From assembly GCF_000002235.5 (NCBI RefSeq), contig NW_022145597.1, positions 186,001 through 250,000 on the forward strand: a stretch of 64,000 nt of DNA, read 5' to 3'. The notes under the pieces were generated by a model that did not search any database, was not told the DNA's origin, and saw only the letters and a program-made list of their open reading frames with translations. Positions 11,243 through 26,200 of this stretch are shown piece by piece (position 1 is the first letter of the stretch; the number at the start of each line of letters is the position of its first letter). A program made the position numbers and the translations under genes. This stretch comes from Strongylocentrotus purpuratus (lineage: Eukaryota > Echinodermata > Echinoidea > Camarodonta > Strongylocentrotidae).

Positions 11243-14200
11243 ATTTTTTTTTTAATTTTTTTTTTTAAATCGGGAAGAAAAAAAAAATCGGTAAAAAATC
11301 GGGAAAAATAAAAAAAATCGGGAAACCGATTTAAATCGGGTTTTTATCAGGCCTGTAATAGGGATAAAGAAGCCAAATACCCTGCCCCCCCCCCCCCCAT
11401 TTGATCAGTTGTTAGATCTGTGTTACTTTTCCACAAAAATCTCCTAAACATGGGTCCTATTTTCAACAAAAATATCCCTAGACATGGGTCTGTTTTTCAA
11501 AATTTCCAAGGTTTGCATGGCAAACACTCCAAAACTGTGGAAAATGAGCGTTACTTCAAGAAAAATCCCCCCAAATGACCCTTAAAAACGGGCAGGGATT
11601 TCGAGGTTTGAGCGATACATACCCGTCCAAACCAAATCTGAGTATCCCTCCGGGGTTCGCATCCAAAAAAAAAATAAAGATGATTTTTAAATTATATTTG
11701 AATTAGAATTGTTATCTAACCTTGATGTGCAGAGAAAGAGAAGACAAGAGAATATGCTGGCCACAAACATCTCAAAGCTTATAGTCTTCCTTCTTCCAAA
11801 CCATTCGATTATTATGAATGTCACGATGGTCCCTGTATGAAATGATGAAAAGATTAATTTTAAGTCCTAAAATATTCATCAACGTGAAAACAAAATGCGT
11901 TCATATAATTTTAATTCAAATATGCATGTATCCATTCCCTATTCCTTTGATTTGGGGGAGGGGGAGGGTGAAAGGGGAGGGGAAAGGGGGAGGGTGAAAG
12001 GGATAAGGAGAGGGGAAAGGGGAGGGGAAAGGGGAGGGGAAAGGGGAGGGGAAAGGGGAGGGGAAAGGGGAAGGGAGAAAGGGATAAGGGGAGGGGAAAG
12101 GGGAGGGGTGAACGGTATAAGGGGAGGGGAAAGGGGAGGGGAGAAAGGGATAAGGGGAGGGGAGGGGGAAAGGGGAAGGGAGAAAGGGATAAGGGGAGGG
12201 GAAAGGGGAGGGGAAGGGGAAGGGAGAAAGGGATAAGGGGAGGGGAAAAGGGGAGGGGAAGGGGAAGGGAGAAAGGGGAAAGGGGAAGGGAGAAAGGGAT
12301 AAGGGGGAGGGGAAAGGGGAAGGGAGAAAGGGATAAGGGGAGGAGAAAGGGGAGGGGGAAAGGGGAAGGGAGAAAGGGATAAGGGGAGGAGAAAGGGGAG
12401 GGGGAAAGGGGGAGGGTGAAAGGGATAAGGGGAGGGGAGGGGGGAAGGGGAAGGGAGAAAGGGGAAAGGGGAAGGGAGAAAGGGATAAGGGGAGGAGAAA
12501 GGGGAGGGGGAAAGGGGGAGGGTGAAAGGGATAAGGGGAGGGGAGAAAGGGATAAGGGGAGGGGAGGGGGAAAGGGGAAGGGAGAAAGGGATAAGGGGAG
12601 GGGAAAGGGGAGGGGAGAAAGGGGAGGGGAGAAAGGGATAAGGGGAGGGGAGGGGGGAAGGGGAAGGGAGAAAGGGATAAGGGGAGGTGAAAGGGATAAG
12701 GGTAGGAGAAAGGGGAGGGGGAAAGGGGGAGGGTGAAAGGGGAGGGGAAAGGGGGAGGGTGAAAGGTTAAGGAGAGGGGAAAGGGGAGGGGAAAGGGGAG
12801 GGGAAAGGGGAGGGGAAAGGGGAGGGGAAAGGGGAGGGGAAAGGGGAGGGGAGAAAGGGATAAGGGGAGGGGAAAGGGGAGGGGTGAAAGGTATAAGGGG
12901 AGGGGAAAGGGGAGGGGAGAAAGGGATAAGGGGAGGGGAGGGGGAAAGGGGAAGGGAGAAAGGGATAAGGGGAGGGGAAAGGGGAGGGGAAGGGGAAGGG
13001 AGAAAGGGATAAGAGGAGGGGAAAGGGGAGGGGAAGGGGAAGGGAGAAAGGGGAAAGGGGAAGGGAGAAAGGGATAAGGGGGAGGGGAAAGGGGAAGGGA
13101 GAAAGGGATAAGGGGAGGAGAAAGGGGAGGGGGAAAGGGGGAGGGTGAAAGGGATAAGGGGAGGGGAGGGGGGAAGGGGAAGGGAGAAAGGGGAAAGGGG
13201 AAGGGAGAAAGGGATAAGGGGGAGGGGAAAGGAGAAGGGAGAAAGGGATAAGGGGAGGAGAAAGGGGAGGGGGAAAGGGGGAGGGTGAAAGGGATAAGGG
13301 GAGGGGAGGGGGGAAGGGGAAGGGAGAAAGGGGAAAGGGGAAAAGATTAATTTTAAGTCCTAAAATATTCATCAACGTGAAAAACAAAATGCGTTCATAT
13401 AATTTTAATTCAAATATGCATGTATCCATTCCCTATTCCTTTGATTTGGGGGAGGGGGAGGGTGAAAGGGGAGGGGAAAGGGGGAGGGTGAAAGGGATAA
13501 GGGGAGAGGAGGGGGAAGGGGAAGGGAGAAAGGGGAAAGGGGAAGGGAGAAAGGGATAAGGGGGAGGGGAAAGGGGAAGGGAGAAAGGGATAGGGGGAGG
13601 AGAAAGGGGAGGGGGAAAGGGGGAGGGTGAAAGGGATAAGGGGAGGGGAGAAAGGGATAAGGGGAGGGGAGGGGGAAAGGGGAAGGGAGAAAGGGATAAG
13701 GGGAGGGGAAAGGGGAGGGGTGAAAGGGATAAGGGGAGGGGGAAAGGGGAACGGAGAAAGGGATAAGGGGAGGGGAGAAAGGGATCAGGGGAGGGGAGGG
13801 GGAAGGGGAAGGGAGAAAGGGATAAGGGGAGGAGAAAGGGGAGGGGGAAAGGGGGAGGGTGAAAGGGATAAGGAGAGGGGAAAGGGGAGGGGAAAGGGGA
13901 GGGGAAAGGGGAGGGGAAAGGGGAGGGGAAAGGGGAGGGGAAAGGGGAGGGGAAAGGGGAGGGAAAGGGGAGGGGAAAGGGGAGGGGAAAGGGGAGGGGA
14001 TAGGGGAAGGGAGAAAGGGATAAGGGGAGGGGAAAGGGGAGGGGTGAAAGGTATAAGGGGAGGGGAAAGGGGAGGGGAGAAAGGGATAAGGGGAGGGGAG
14101 GGGGAAAGGGGAAGGGAGAAAGGGATAAGGGGAGGGGAAAGGGGAGGGGAAGGGGAAGGGAGAAAGGGATAAGGGGGGGGGAAGGGGAGGGGAAGGGAGA

Positions 14201-17200
14201 AAGGGGAAAGGAGAAGGGAGAAAGGGATAAGGGGGAGGGGAAAGGGGAAGGGAGAAAGGGATAAGGGGAGGAGAAAGGGGAGGGGGAAGGGGGAGGGTGA
14301 AAGGGATAAGGGGAGGGGAAAGGGGAGGGGAAAGGGGAGGGGAAAGGGGAAGGGAGAAAGGGATAAGGGGAGGGGAAAGGGGAGGGGAAAGGGGAAGGGA
14401 GAAAGGGATAAGGGAGCGGAAAGGGGGAAAGAGAAAAGGATAAGGGGAGGGGCAAGGGGAGGGGAAGGGGGAAAGGGATAAGGGGGGGAGGGGGAGGGGG
14501 AGGGGGGAGGGGGAAGGGGTATAATTTGGTGTATAACTATCCTACCCTGTGCTATGATTGACCAAGCTAAGCTGTTAAACACAACTCTCATTTCCTTTCT
14601 CTCTCTCTCTCTGTATTTACAATCAGTTATAATTCATCTTTCTACCAGCATGTCTCCCTAAACATAGATCTCTCTCTCTCTCTCTCTCTCTCTACAGAGG
14701 GGGCTATTGCTTTGCCTATCCATACATGTATATCTACAGTGTAGGTAATAACCCTGCTACATCTTAATTTATTTAATGTTAAATAACTATATAAAGTGCA
14801 CTGGTCAATATTTGTCCCTTATTTTACAGTTAGCAATAGGCAATCAGTTTGTAATGTAGTGTGCACAATAATAAGCAATCAGTTTGTAATGTAGTTTGCA
14901 CAATGTAAGAAATAAGTATATATTGTATGTATAAATTACCAGGGTATTCTGCTAATGAAGTGACAAGAATTTCAAGATATCCTTTTCTATCCAGTGTTCT
15001 ACATCCAGCAAAACATACCAGGTCTGGTTCAGGTTCAGCTACAAATCAAACACAATATCAAACAAACTTATCCAAAATGACAAAAACAGGTATGTCGGTC
15101 TAGTAGATAAATCATGAACAGACCGTGAGTGGATGAAATGTTACATGGTTCAGGTCCCAGTGACAGCTTCAATGTCTTTTGGAAGCATCTTGATATAAAT
15201 GGCTACTTTCACCCAGGATTGAGATCATGCATTATCTGTGACGATTGCTGAAAGCCACGTCTTTGCCATTTCCTAACTTGGATCCAAGCCAAATTGTAAA
15301 AGGTACACTGCAGTAACTTGTTGTTAATATAATAAATACACAAAATCCAAACAACCTTGATTTTCTCTATTGATGCCGTATGGTATATGCACAGCTCATC
15401 CATTATAAATCCATCAAAATCTCTATACCAGCATCATCATACAAACATGTCCTGTTAGAAGGACTTCTGAATAAATTAACAGATCTGTGTAGAATAGGAA
15501 TTGAACTTACATGCACATGTATTCCCTGATGAAAACAATTCAGTAGACATGAGAACTATACCATAGTATAAAAAGGCAGTAAAAAACCTGCAAATAAATA
15601 CAAGTAAACATACGTCACAAAATGTTATTAAAAAAAAACAACACTTTTTTAAAGTAATAGTCATGTAACTAATTTTTCATAAAATCTCAAATAAACTACA
15701 GTTTGTTAATCATTTTTCAAATTTAGATTTATTTTTTCTTAAAATTTTCTAATAGTTCCACGTTAAAAAAAAACAGACTATTAAGTACATGTGTACACAA
15801 GATAAAATAATATAACAAACGTCATATAATCACTTCATTTGAATACAAAAAGGGATAGAAATTATATTTTACCTGTTAAATAAAACCCAGCCAATAACTT
15901 TTGGTATGTCCTTGCAGATACAAGTATGAAGCCCAGAGGAAAGTTTGTTAAAGATAGTACACTAACCATAAAACTTGGCACAGGGGGGATTTGTGGCCTG
16001 GCACAATGGGGATTATAGCCCTGTGGCACTGGGCTGTATTCATTACGGCAGGATAAGAGTTAAAGACTACACTCACCATAACACTAATAGAATGCAGGTG
16101 GATGTTGTTAAAGATTTGGTTTTACACAGTTCTGTAATCTTTCCTTTTGGTTTCTAGCTCATACAAATATGAAGGTGAAGAAACAACATGTATTAACACC
16201 AAAACACAATGTAACTCTACTGATATTAAAGTTGATTATCACATTCTCCAGTCCTTATATAATTTCAGTCTACAAGTTAATAAATGTCAAACTGAAACCA
16301 GCTTACGATATCAACAACATGGCTTTTTAAGATGTCTTTGAAATAGATAGACTGAATTGAAACAAAATTATGATTTCAACACTGATTATAAGACTTCAAT
16401 TCAATTCAATTCAATTTATTTCGCAATATAAAAATCAAATTATACAAGGTAACAGAAAATTAACTAGATTTACAAAGGTTATATGCAGGGCTTTCCATGA
16501 AGGTTGCGAGAACCTGTAAAGTTGGATCGCCAAGACTTAGTGGAGTTAGAGAACTGAATTAAAATCAACTTACGATTTCAACATTGAGACATAACAGAGT
16601 TTAGAGAACTGAACTAAAGTCAACTTAGATTTCAACATTGATTTTAAGACATTGTGGAGTTAGAAAACTGAACTGAAATCAACTTACGATTTCAACATTG
16701 AATTTAAGACATCGTGGAGTATTATTAAAAGAGAACTGACCTGAACTCAACTTACAATTTCAACACTGATTTTAAGACGTCCAGGAGGTAGTGGTCTTTT
16801 GTTCAACCGAGATATCATCTTAAGAGTTTTCATGGCCCCCGTCATATTCCCCATGCCTTGCTGGAATAGGATACTCTCTGGTACAAACTGAAATTAATCA
16901 AATAAATATAATTAAGTCTTTTTTTACAAAGTTTACAAACTGAGAAGAAATGTGAGTGTAATGTTAAGTCATTAGTAGAGCAAATTAGATTTTGAATAAA
17001 ATGCATGTAAAAACCAGGAACCAGGAAGCAGTCAGGTAAAATAACCACCACCACCAAAGTACTTTAGAATATGGTAGAGTGCATGAATTTTTTATGAATT
17101 CTGCATAAAGTTCTGACTTTTGATTGGTGAAAGTTCATACTGCAAGATAACCGAATAACCGAATCAACATTGTATTTTTGCATTCCATGAAAGTTTCTTG

Positions 17201-20200
17201 CCATGTAAAAACAATTTGTAAAATGTTCTGGTTTCATTGTATAATTTTGTTAAACTAAAATGAGAAGAAAAGTTCCATTATCGGTCCATCAATGTGAACA
17301 TGTCTTGAATCTTAATCAAGCTAACTTCATACATAAACAGGTACCGTAGTACTCTCCTTTATAAATTTTACTATTCAAATCACTATTTACAATACTGATT
17401 AAGAATATATAAAACGAACCTATTTCTCCTTTCTAATTTCTAAATTGAATAAAAGAGTGATGTGAACTAATACTAAATTTTACAGAAGAATTATTAGCTA
17501 CAGACTGACATTCCTCTCCTGGTGCTTTACATCTTAATCATAATCTTATCTGCATTCCAACCACATGTACACAATTGGATTATAGTATCCATACATTATT
17601 TGAATAATAATATAATTCACACTACGCCACTCCAATCCACTCCAATTTATTCCAGGTTAAAAATGTGAGAGATATCAATTTTGAACACCTAAATACCTTG
17701 AGAAATAGCATGAAGATTAAAAGTGGAAGCGATGAGAAGAACATGAGGTATCTCCAACCAAGCGTCGGCACAACAATCATTGATATTATCACTTGCAAGC
17801 AGACTCCTGTCACCCAGAATACCTTGAAATACAAATAAAAACAATCACAAGAAAATTCGACATGAAAAGTATAGACTGCACATTTGGCTTTGTTGATAAA
17901 GGATTGTCTTTAATTTTTGTAGCTCAAGATTTTCAAAAAAATGCTATACATTTTACAACCCTTACCCCTACACTATTCATGTCAATTGTCTCTTTCAATT
18001 TGATATGAATTCATCCTACCTAAATTAATCAGATGGATAATATAATATGGTACTATGACACAATAAATATACTGCTTAATACAGCAAAGATGTCTCTAAG
18101 TGATTTACAGCGATTTATCTTATTTACAACCGGTACAATATCTGGAGAAGATGTCCACTATGAACCAAGAACATGTAAGGATTAAATCCTCTCTAGTAGC
18201 ATGAAGTCATCATACGTTTATATGAACAAATCAATTTATTTTACTTTGATCTGTCTGTGAGTACTGGATACTCACATCATACAATGTAGTACAGTCACTA
18301 CATTAGTAGAATGCATGTACCTGCATCATTCTTCAACGGATTATGGTAGATTTAATAACAAAAAATAATGGTATGAGCATGGACCTTGGGCTCTATTACT
18401 GTCCTGCATAAATTATGATATCTATATTATGTATATTTAACAACTATAAATTATTCATTCCCCTTGTAAATTTGACATTTTTTGTGTTTTACGTAACTTA
18501 ATAATGAAAGGTGGACTGGTTGAATTAGGGCCTTTGTTGAATACTTTTAAATTTTAGCTTTCATATGTTACATTCTTAAGAAACATACATTGGGGCATAT
18601 CAATCGTTCATATACTTAAACATTCCAAAACTTGGTTAGGGTATCAATAATAAGAGGTGAAAAAATTTGTGAGTGTTATCATCGTTATTATGCAAGTGTG
18701 GAAGAACACCAGATACAAAATGGAAAGGACATTAGTGCTGGGCTGGGAATCGAACCCTGTACCTTGTTATCTGCAGTCTGGTGACTTATCCACTAGGCCG
18801 CAACACCTCTACAATAATGGTTTGTTTGACTGAAACACCAAATTTAAAACAAAGTGTAACAAACTTACCAGATGAACTTGATGGGAAAAAATAATTGACT
18901 CTGATGCTCACCAAACCAGTATCCTACATGTACATGTATCTCTCTTTGGTAACTAAAATATAATCCTATCAACTTTGTTCAACATGCATCCATCATAACC
19001 CATCTAAGATTTTGCAGGATTCTCATGATCATTATAATTATTGTATTATTACTACTATTCAAATCTACCTCCACTTGTCTACTCACAGAAATAAATACAA
19101 GGCACAGTCCTCTCGTCTTGGAAGGTAAGAATTCTGCTAAAATTGTCACTCTAAAAACAACAACAAATAAACAAACGTACACAAAGGATGGAGATGAGAG
19201 AATGAAACAAGAAAGTAATCTTTTACACAACAAAGGTCCCTATGACATATATCCCAATATATCCCAATATTAAAGGTAGTAATGCAAAGTTTTGGTATGG
19301 GGTCATGAATTTGGTTCAAATGGAAGCAAATGCGATTCTACAATATTCAATGATCGTTGTCACGGTTGAAATCAAAGTGATGAAATTGTGAATAAACAAC
19401 TCTTTATGTTGTATAGCTCCTTCTCAAGATTGATATTACTTTCGCTTCAAAACGATGTTTCTTGGCTAAATTCGACCAATTTGCTATTCCTGTTTGGAAA
19501 TTATATATCAGAAATGTTTATTCCAAGATTTTCATGGTCGCAGCTACCATTGTCGTAGGCGCTATTTGAAATTTATCGGGAGCACCGATAAATTTGATAT
19601 TTTAATTTCCTGAAATCCTTAGTGTTTTAGAGCCCATATTTTTTAAGTTGCTTATTCTAACACTAGGTTTCACAATGGTAATGCAAATATTAATTTCATA
19701 ATCCAATCCTATTGAAATATTACCAAAACTTTGTATTACCTTTAACCAAGATTAAGGAAAGGGAAAACGAATATGAAAACAAAAACATGGAAATACTAGT
19801 TAAAACAACCCAAGAGTGTGTTTAGGTACCACCCAGACTCTCCAGGTTGATTTACAGGTACTACACATTCAACATGAAAAGAAGAATGAAATTAGAAAAT
19901 CAATTCTGAGTGTAATAACAAACAAGAAACAGTTTTAGACCAGAATAAAGAATAAAACAAACAAACAAACAAACAACATAAAAACGAAAAAAATACACTT
20001 TAAAAATTCAAAATGTGACATGCCTTGAACATCATCAGTTAAACATCTGTCAAAGGGCACAAGAAACAAAATACCTACATGTAGTTAACAAAAGGGCCTA
20101 TGGGCATGGCTAACATTGACTTAAACACTGCCATTTTAAAATTGATGTTGCAGCAAATCAGTAAAAATCATGGTATACATGTACATGTACTCCTGAATGC

Positions 20201-23200
20201 CTCTAGGAAATATGTAAAACAAGAAAAGGCAAATCTATTCACTCTATGAATGATAACAATTCTGCTCAAAATTCAACTTTTTACAGACATTTTTACATAG
20301 ATCCAAACATAGATCCGAGTGAAATCACATTCTTGACAATTGAAAGACATTTTTAGGAAACATTGTTCATACCCTTGTGATGCTCCACCCAGTCCAAACC
20401 CAACCAGTCCTCGTAAGAAGAGAAGCCAGAAATAATTTGGAGAAAACGAACTCAGAGCTCCAAAGTAGAATATGTAGAACGAACATAAATAAAGTGTCTG
20501 AAAAAGAATGCATGAGAGAGGTACAAAGTGAGTTCATTACAAAACATACCCAGTTCCCAGTTTTGCTTACCGTAATTAACGGTGTATAAACCGCCCTCTT
20601 TTTCGCCCTTAAAAAAAATTAAAAAAAAAAATTGCCAGTAAGCCAGGTCCGTGTTAAAAAACCCACGCGGGAAGGCCTTTCATTTAACTGCGAGGTGCAG
20701 CTGAATGTGTAAGATCATTAATGTAAATTAAAAAAACAGTAGAGGACCTAGGATAGAACCTTGTGGAACGCCGTGTAATAGAAGAAAAATTGGAGGAATT
20801 ATTATTATAAACTACATATTGAGATCTATCATAAATATTAATTTCAAACCAAGAATATGAGTGTTGTTTTAGTTTCCGAGTAGTGAGTCAACACATCTGG
20901 GTCGAGTGTGGCAAATTTAGATTAATGTCTTGCCAAAGGACATTAGTGCAGCGGCGGGACTCGTACCGCGGACCTTGCGATCAACAGTCCGGTGACATAT
21001 ATTCCACTCGACCACGACACCTCTACAAATGGGAAATAAGTTTCTTACTGTTCTTCTTCCCAGCTTATCTGCGACCATACCCCACAAAGGAGCACTCAAG
21101 AAATATCCTCCAAACACCACTGTAGTAAATAGAGCTTGTTGCCATGACGATAGCTTCCATTCACACTTGAGCTTGATTGAGAGTACACTAATCAGCATTA
21201 TCTCAAATGCATCAGCCATCTAAACACAATGAACAGAGAGGAGAGAACAAATTTAAAGGGGGATGGTGATCAGTTTCAATGTCCCATCAATAACTACCCC
21301 AAGTCTCTCTAAGAGCAGTGGGTCAGGGAAATTTAAAGGGAAATTCAACCCAAACAGACATCTACTCTAAAAGAAAGTAGAAAAATCAGAGAAGCAACTG
21401 ATGAAAGTTTCAATTAAATCTGACAAATATAAGAAAGTTATGAATTTTTGAAAGTTGTAATCACTGTACGTATGGGCACTTCAAATTGGCTGAAGCGGTA
21501 ATGTCAATGCGATGTAGTACCGGACTACAGGAACTTACGAGAAAGACAGAACTTGGTGATATTTTTGTACACGGAATATGGGAGAGTAATCCACGTCCTA
21601 CGTCACAATCCACTGACCAAACTACCAATTTGAGATTCGCATAGACTGAGTGATCTCATATTTCAAACATTTATAACTTCTTTACTATTGGTCCAATGAT
21701 TACAAAATATTTGCCATTCTGTTATTTTTTTGCTTTCATACAAATCAACTTATTACAAGGGTTGGATTGCCCTTTAAGATTTGACTTTTCCATACGGGAC
21801 GAATTGTGGAAAATCTAGCATTAGATCTACATAAGGCCTGTTGTTCATAAAACTGAAAGCTCATGTAGGTGGTTGACAACGCCTGTTGATTGATTGATTG
21901 ATTGATTGAATATGAATTTATTTCACATTCTTGAATGTATACAAAAAACAAACAATAGGCCTGTCCTCATTAGCTCAATTTGCCAAATAACAGATTCTGA
22001 AACAAAATCCTGGATTTAGCTCATGCTGCAATGATAATTATAAACCTTTAGGTCAGTCAGGAACCCCATGGCTTTTACTAGCCGATCGCCTGGTTGATTA
22101 TCAAGATATTTATGACTGGAAATCGAAATCAAATTTTGCATTTTCCTAACGGTTTTTATAACACTACAGTCTATTAGAGAAAACAAGTATGGTAAAAATG
22201 GTCACTCAAAGATTTTTACTTTTTGAGGCACTTCATGATCATTTTGAAGCGCAAATTTGTTAGGGCTTCAACATTACACCATATCATAGACATCGATAGC
22301 ACCTACGTAGGACCATGCATGCTTCTCAGATTTAACATTGTTATATGATGCCTTTAAGCCTAACCCCCAAAACCTAATTGTAACCCTAACCCTTATCTAT
22401 GACAAAATAAATCCTGAAGCAAGTATTGCCAATGTCAGAGAAGCATTTTATTTCATACTCACAACTTGAAACCCAACGATGCCAGCCGTTCTGATTTGGA
22501 ACCAACCAAATCCAAGAGCATCAATGGCTTCCTCCACTGTGTATTCCTCTTCTTCATCTGAAAATATATTGAAAAGACAAAATGTTTAATTACTACCATG
22601 ACAACTACCATGTGAAATTATGGTGTATTGGCATATATATACAGATAGAAATAAGTCAATTATGGCCCATTATCACCTGTCTACAAAGACCACATTTGTT
22701 GTTTCCTTGAAAAATTTAAACATGCACTTTAGGAACCAGTACATAAAGACCACCAGTGTGTAAATACTACTTTTCCTGTCTCTCTTGGGTGGTCTTCATA
22801 GCCAGGTTTCGCTGTACCACCAAGTGCATATATGCTATCAAAGTACCGTAAATCTCCGTGTATAAGGCGCACTTTTTTGCCGCTGAAAAAATTTGAAAGT
22901 CAGGGGTGCGTCTTATACACAGGTACAGTTTCGATTTATGGCGCTATGCCTAACAATGTTTCCTAGCTCAGTAATCAGTGTGTTGACTCACCACTCGGAA
23001 ACTACAACAACACTCAAATTTGTCTGTCATCTTGGTTTGAAAGTAATCTTTCTAATAGATCTCAATATGTAGTTTATAATAATAATTCCTCAATTTTTTT
23101 CTATAACAAATGGTGTACCACAAGGTTCTATCCTAGGTACTCCATTGCCAAAAATTTAGAGGATGCTATTCATATCATGCATGCCTATTGATGTTTGGCA

Positions 23201-26200
23201 TAGAACACAGTGCTTCTGCTAGGTGATGTGATGAGGCTGGTGTGGGACACTTGGTATCATGAAGCCTTAGACTGTTGTTACTATTATTTGTGACAAGTTC
23301 ACAACTTCAACTGCACCTCGATGTAAAATGAAGGTCCTTCCCCGCGTGGGTTTTCGGCAACAAAACAACAACAAAACAAAAAACAATTTTTTTTTTTTGC
23401 CCCCAAAATAGGGGTGCGCCTTATACACAGGTGCGCCTTATACACGGAGATTTACGGTACTGTTTAAATGCAGATAACAGCAACTTGTTACTTGTGAATA
23501 CATACATACATGTACATAGTAGATCAATGAAATGATGAGTATGGAGCCCCTTGGTTATATGTGCATGGGACTTTATGTCATTCTCTTATTTTCTTCATAC
23601 CCCTTATCTATTCATTGAAAATAAAACAGTTAGGTTAAAGGTAAGGGTTAAGGTTATATGAGTCAGGGTATAGTGTTGTTTTTTTAGACTCTTGTTTTAG
23701 TTTTAGGTGTATATCTAACTCTGAAGAGGTCAAACTCATGGTTCATGATAAATTGATAAACATGCTTTGACCATAACCATCTGAAGACCATGTAGACTGT
23801 TGGAAACTACAAGATTTGTATTTTGGAATAAATTCAATATGAGAAAATGATGTTGTAGCCAAAGAAAAGTATAGAAATGCATACAAATTTGCATAAGTAC
23901 AATAATTATAACAAGTCCAGGTCAATAAACCTATTTACTTGAATAGGTCTGTTCAATAACTCATAGAATATAAAAAGGAAAGGAAAATACAAAGAAGCAA
24001 TGATGGAATTTAAATCATTGAGACTATAAAGACCCAGTCCAAACTGGAAAATGAAATAAACAAATCAACCCCAAAAATGAAAATTATGAATGTTTGAAAT
24101 ATGAGATCACTAATAACAGTCTATGCAAATCTCAAATTGGCCGTTTGATCAGTGGATTGAGACCTCTCTCGTTTGCCGTGTCTTCTTCTTAAAGGCCCAC
24201 TGCACTACTTATAGCTACTTGAGCCCCATATAACAAACAATGCCTAATCGGTGACCATTGGTCCCCCATGATCCTTTTTTTCTTATGTTAACTGAGAGCT
24301 GATGTGATGAGATAACCACCTGTCTAGTGACCTTGCAGAGCGGTCTAATCCCTCCTGTAAACTATGGCAGATAAGCTTTAAAGATAATCTGCCTCCTTCA
24401 ATACTGAAGATTATTGCAGATGCCGTAGACTTGGCCTGATTGGGGTATGCAGGTGTACGCCTCGTCTCGTGTACAGAAAGATAATCAATTTCTGTTTTTC
24501 TCTTAAGTGCCTTCTCTCTTGGGCCACTATAATGGATAGCATTATTGATCCTCTAAAGAGAATAGAACCTCCTGAGAAATAAATAAATGAAAACTTGAAA
24601 TTTTAGTCATTTTATGTTGGAACATACAGTTGTTTGTGGCTACATCACAGAGACTTTACCGATTCATTCAAAACCTATACTAGTGATTACCACTTTCAAA
24701 AATTCACAACTTTCTCAATTTTTGTTCAATATCATTCGAACTTTCACAAGAATGGATCTCTGAGAGTAGTTTGCTATCAAGGTTTGACTTCCCTTTGATA
24801 CCCCTTTCAACAGGGCTGTCAACTTTGGGGAACTGCTTCGAGGGAGATCATATGCAATTTAGTAAAATCTAGTAACACTAACAAACGGGGAAGGGGGGTG
24901 TTGAGTATGAACAAAAAAAATCAAAGTGCTCACCCCCCCCCCCCCCCCCCCTCATATGATACAAGTACGCTGGTTCATTTTACACGTTTGGCGCGAGGTT
25001 TTTCAATAATTAAACCGGGAGATTGCAGGAGGAAGGGCGTGGTGGTAGAAGTCTCCCGCTACGACTTACGAGCAGGTGCCGGTGAGACGGCGGGAGAATG
25101 AACATGGTGGCGTGAGACTCCCTCCAAATGCGGGAGGGTTGACAGCCCCCTGCTTAGTTTCAAACCTAAGTTGGAGGTGAAGAGAACCATTCACACCAAC
25201 CAATATGACCTCTAAACCCTTTGAAAGAAGAGGGAGTATTCTGTTTCTCTCAGGTACCATTTTGTTACACATTTTGATGTTTCTATAATTACGTAAATTC
25301 CACAAGCAGCACACTTTTTCTCTCCTTAAGTTAGCGACAGTAATCTTAGTTTTAGGTTGCTAACTGAACACATACGCGCGCACGCGCACCCCACCGTCGG
25401 TCCGTTTTTATTGTGCTGCAGTTTGCTGTGAATCCGTGAGAAAGTGCATATTATAAGTCTTTGTTTTTAGGAAAAATACTCTGAAAAAGATGAGAAAATT
25501 GACACGACACAAGTACATGTAACGAACATAGAGTTTACCAACTTTTAAATCATGACCTTTATTTGGACATTTGATGAATATTTACTTCATTTTGGGTATG
25601 TTTCACAGGCCTTAAATTTCGTCATTTTTAGGGCAAGGCCAGTTTGGCCTAAAAGTACCTCATATTTTTAAGGGCACCAAGGCCACTACAAAGGGCATCA
25701 AGGCCAAAATATTTTTACAAAAAGGGCATCAAGGCCAAAAAAAAAATTGAATCTATTTTTGTTAGATGTCATGTGTATTTATAATGAAACTTGTGCGGGA
25801 TCAATTTCCCATGACTTTTAGCACCAGCTTCTTCACAGAATGTATAGAGGTCTACGGTACATACAAACAACGGCGGCGGCCCCGCAAGCCTTAGATTAAG
25901 CAGCCAGGAGCAAGGAGCAATTTTTTTTCTAAAGTTGCCCCTTGCCCACGGAAATTTACCAGAGCAAGGGGCAATTCCCTAAGAACCAGGGGCAATTTTC
26001 CAAAATAGATAGACTAGGCCCCTAATCTAATTATAAGTTCAAAGATACAATGTTTATTTCATAATGTGAATAGAACGATCAATTTAATAACTTTTTAATC
26101 TTAACAATATCAACAGGAAAGATTAAACTTGCATATTTTAAAGTAACTAAAAATATTGATGAGCAAATGAATAATTAAATTGTAAATTTCACAAACATCG

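Noticed and set aside
11895-14591. Long Gly/Arg/Lys/Glu or Pro/Ser/Leu/Phe open frames up to 340 codons
   Set aside because: They are translations of the polypurine tract, open in several frames on both strands with no start context or domain.
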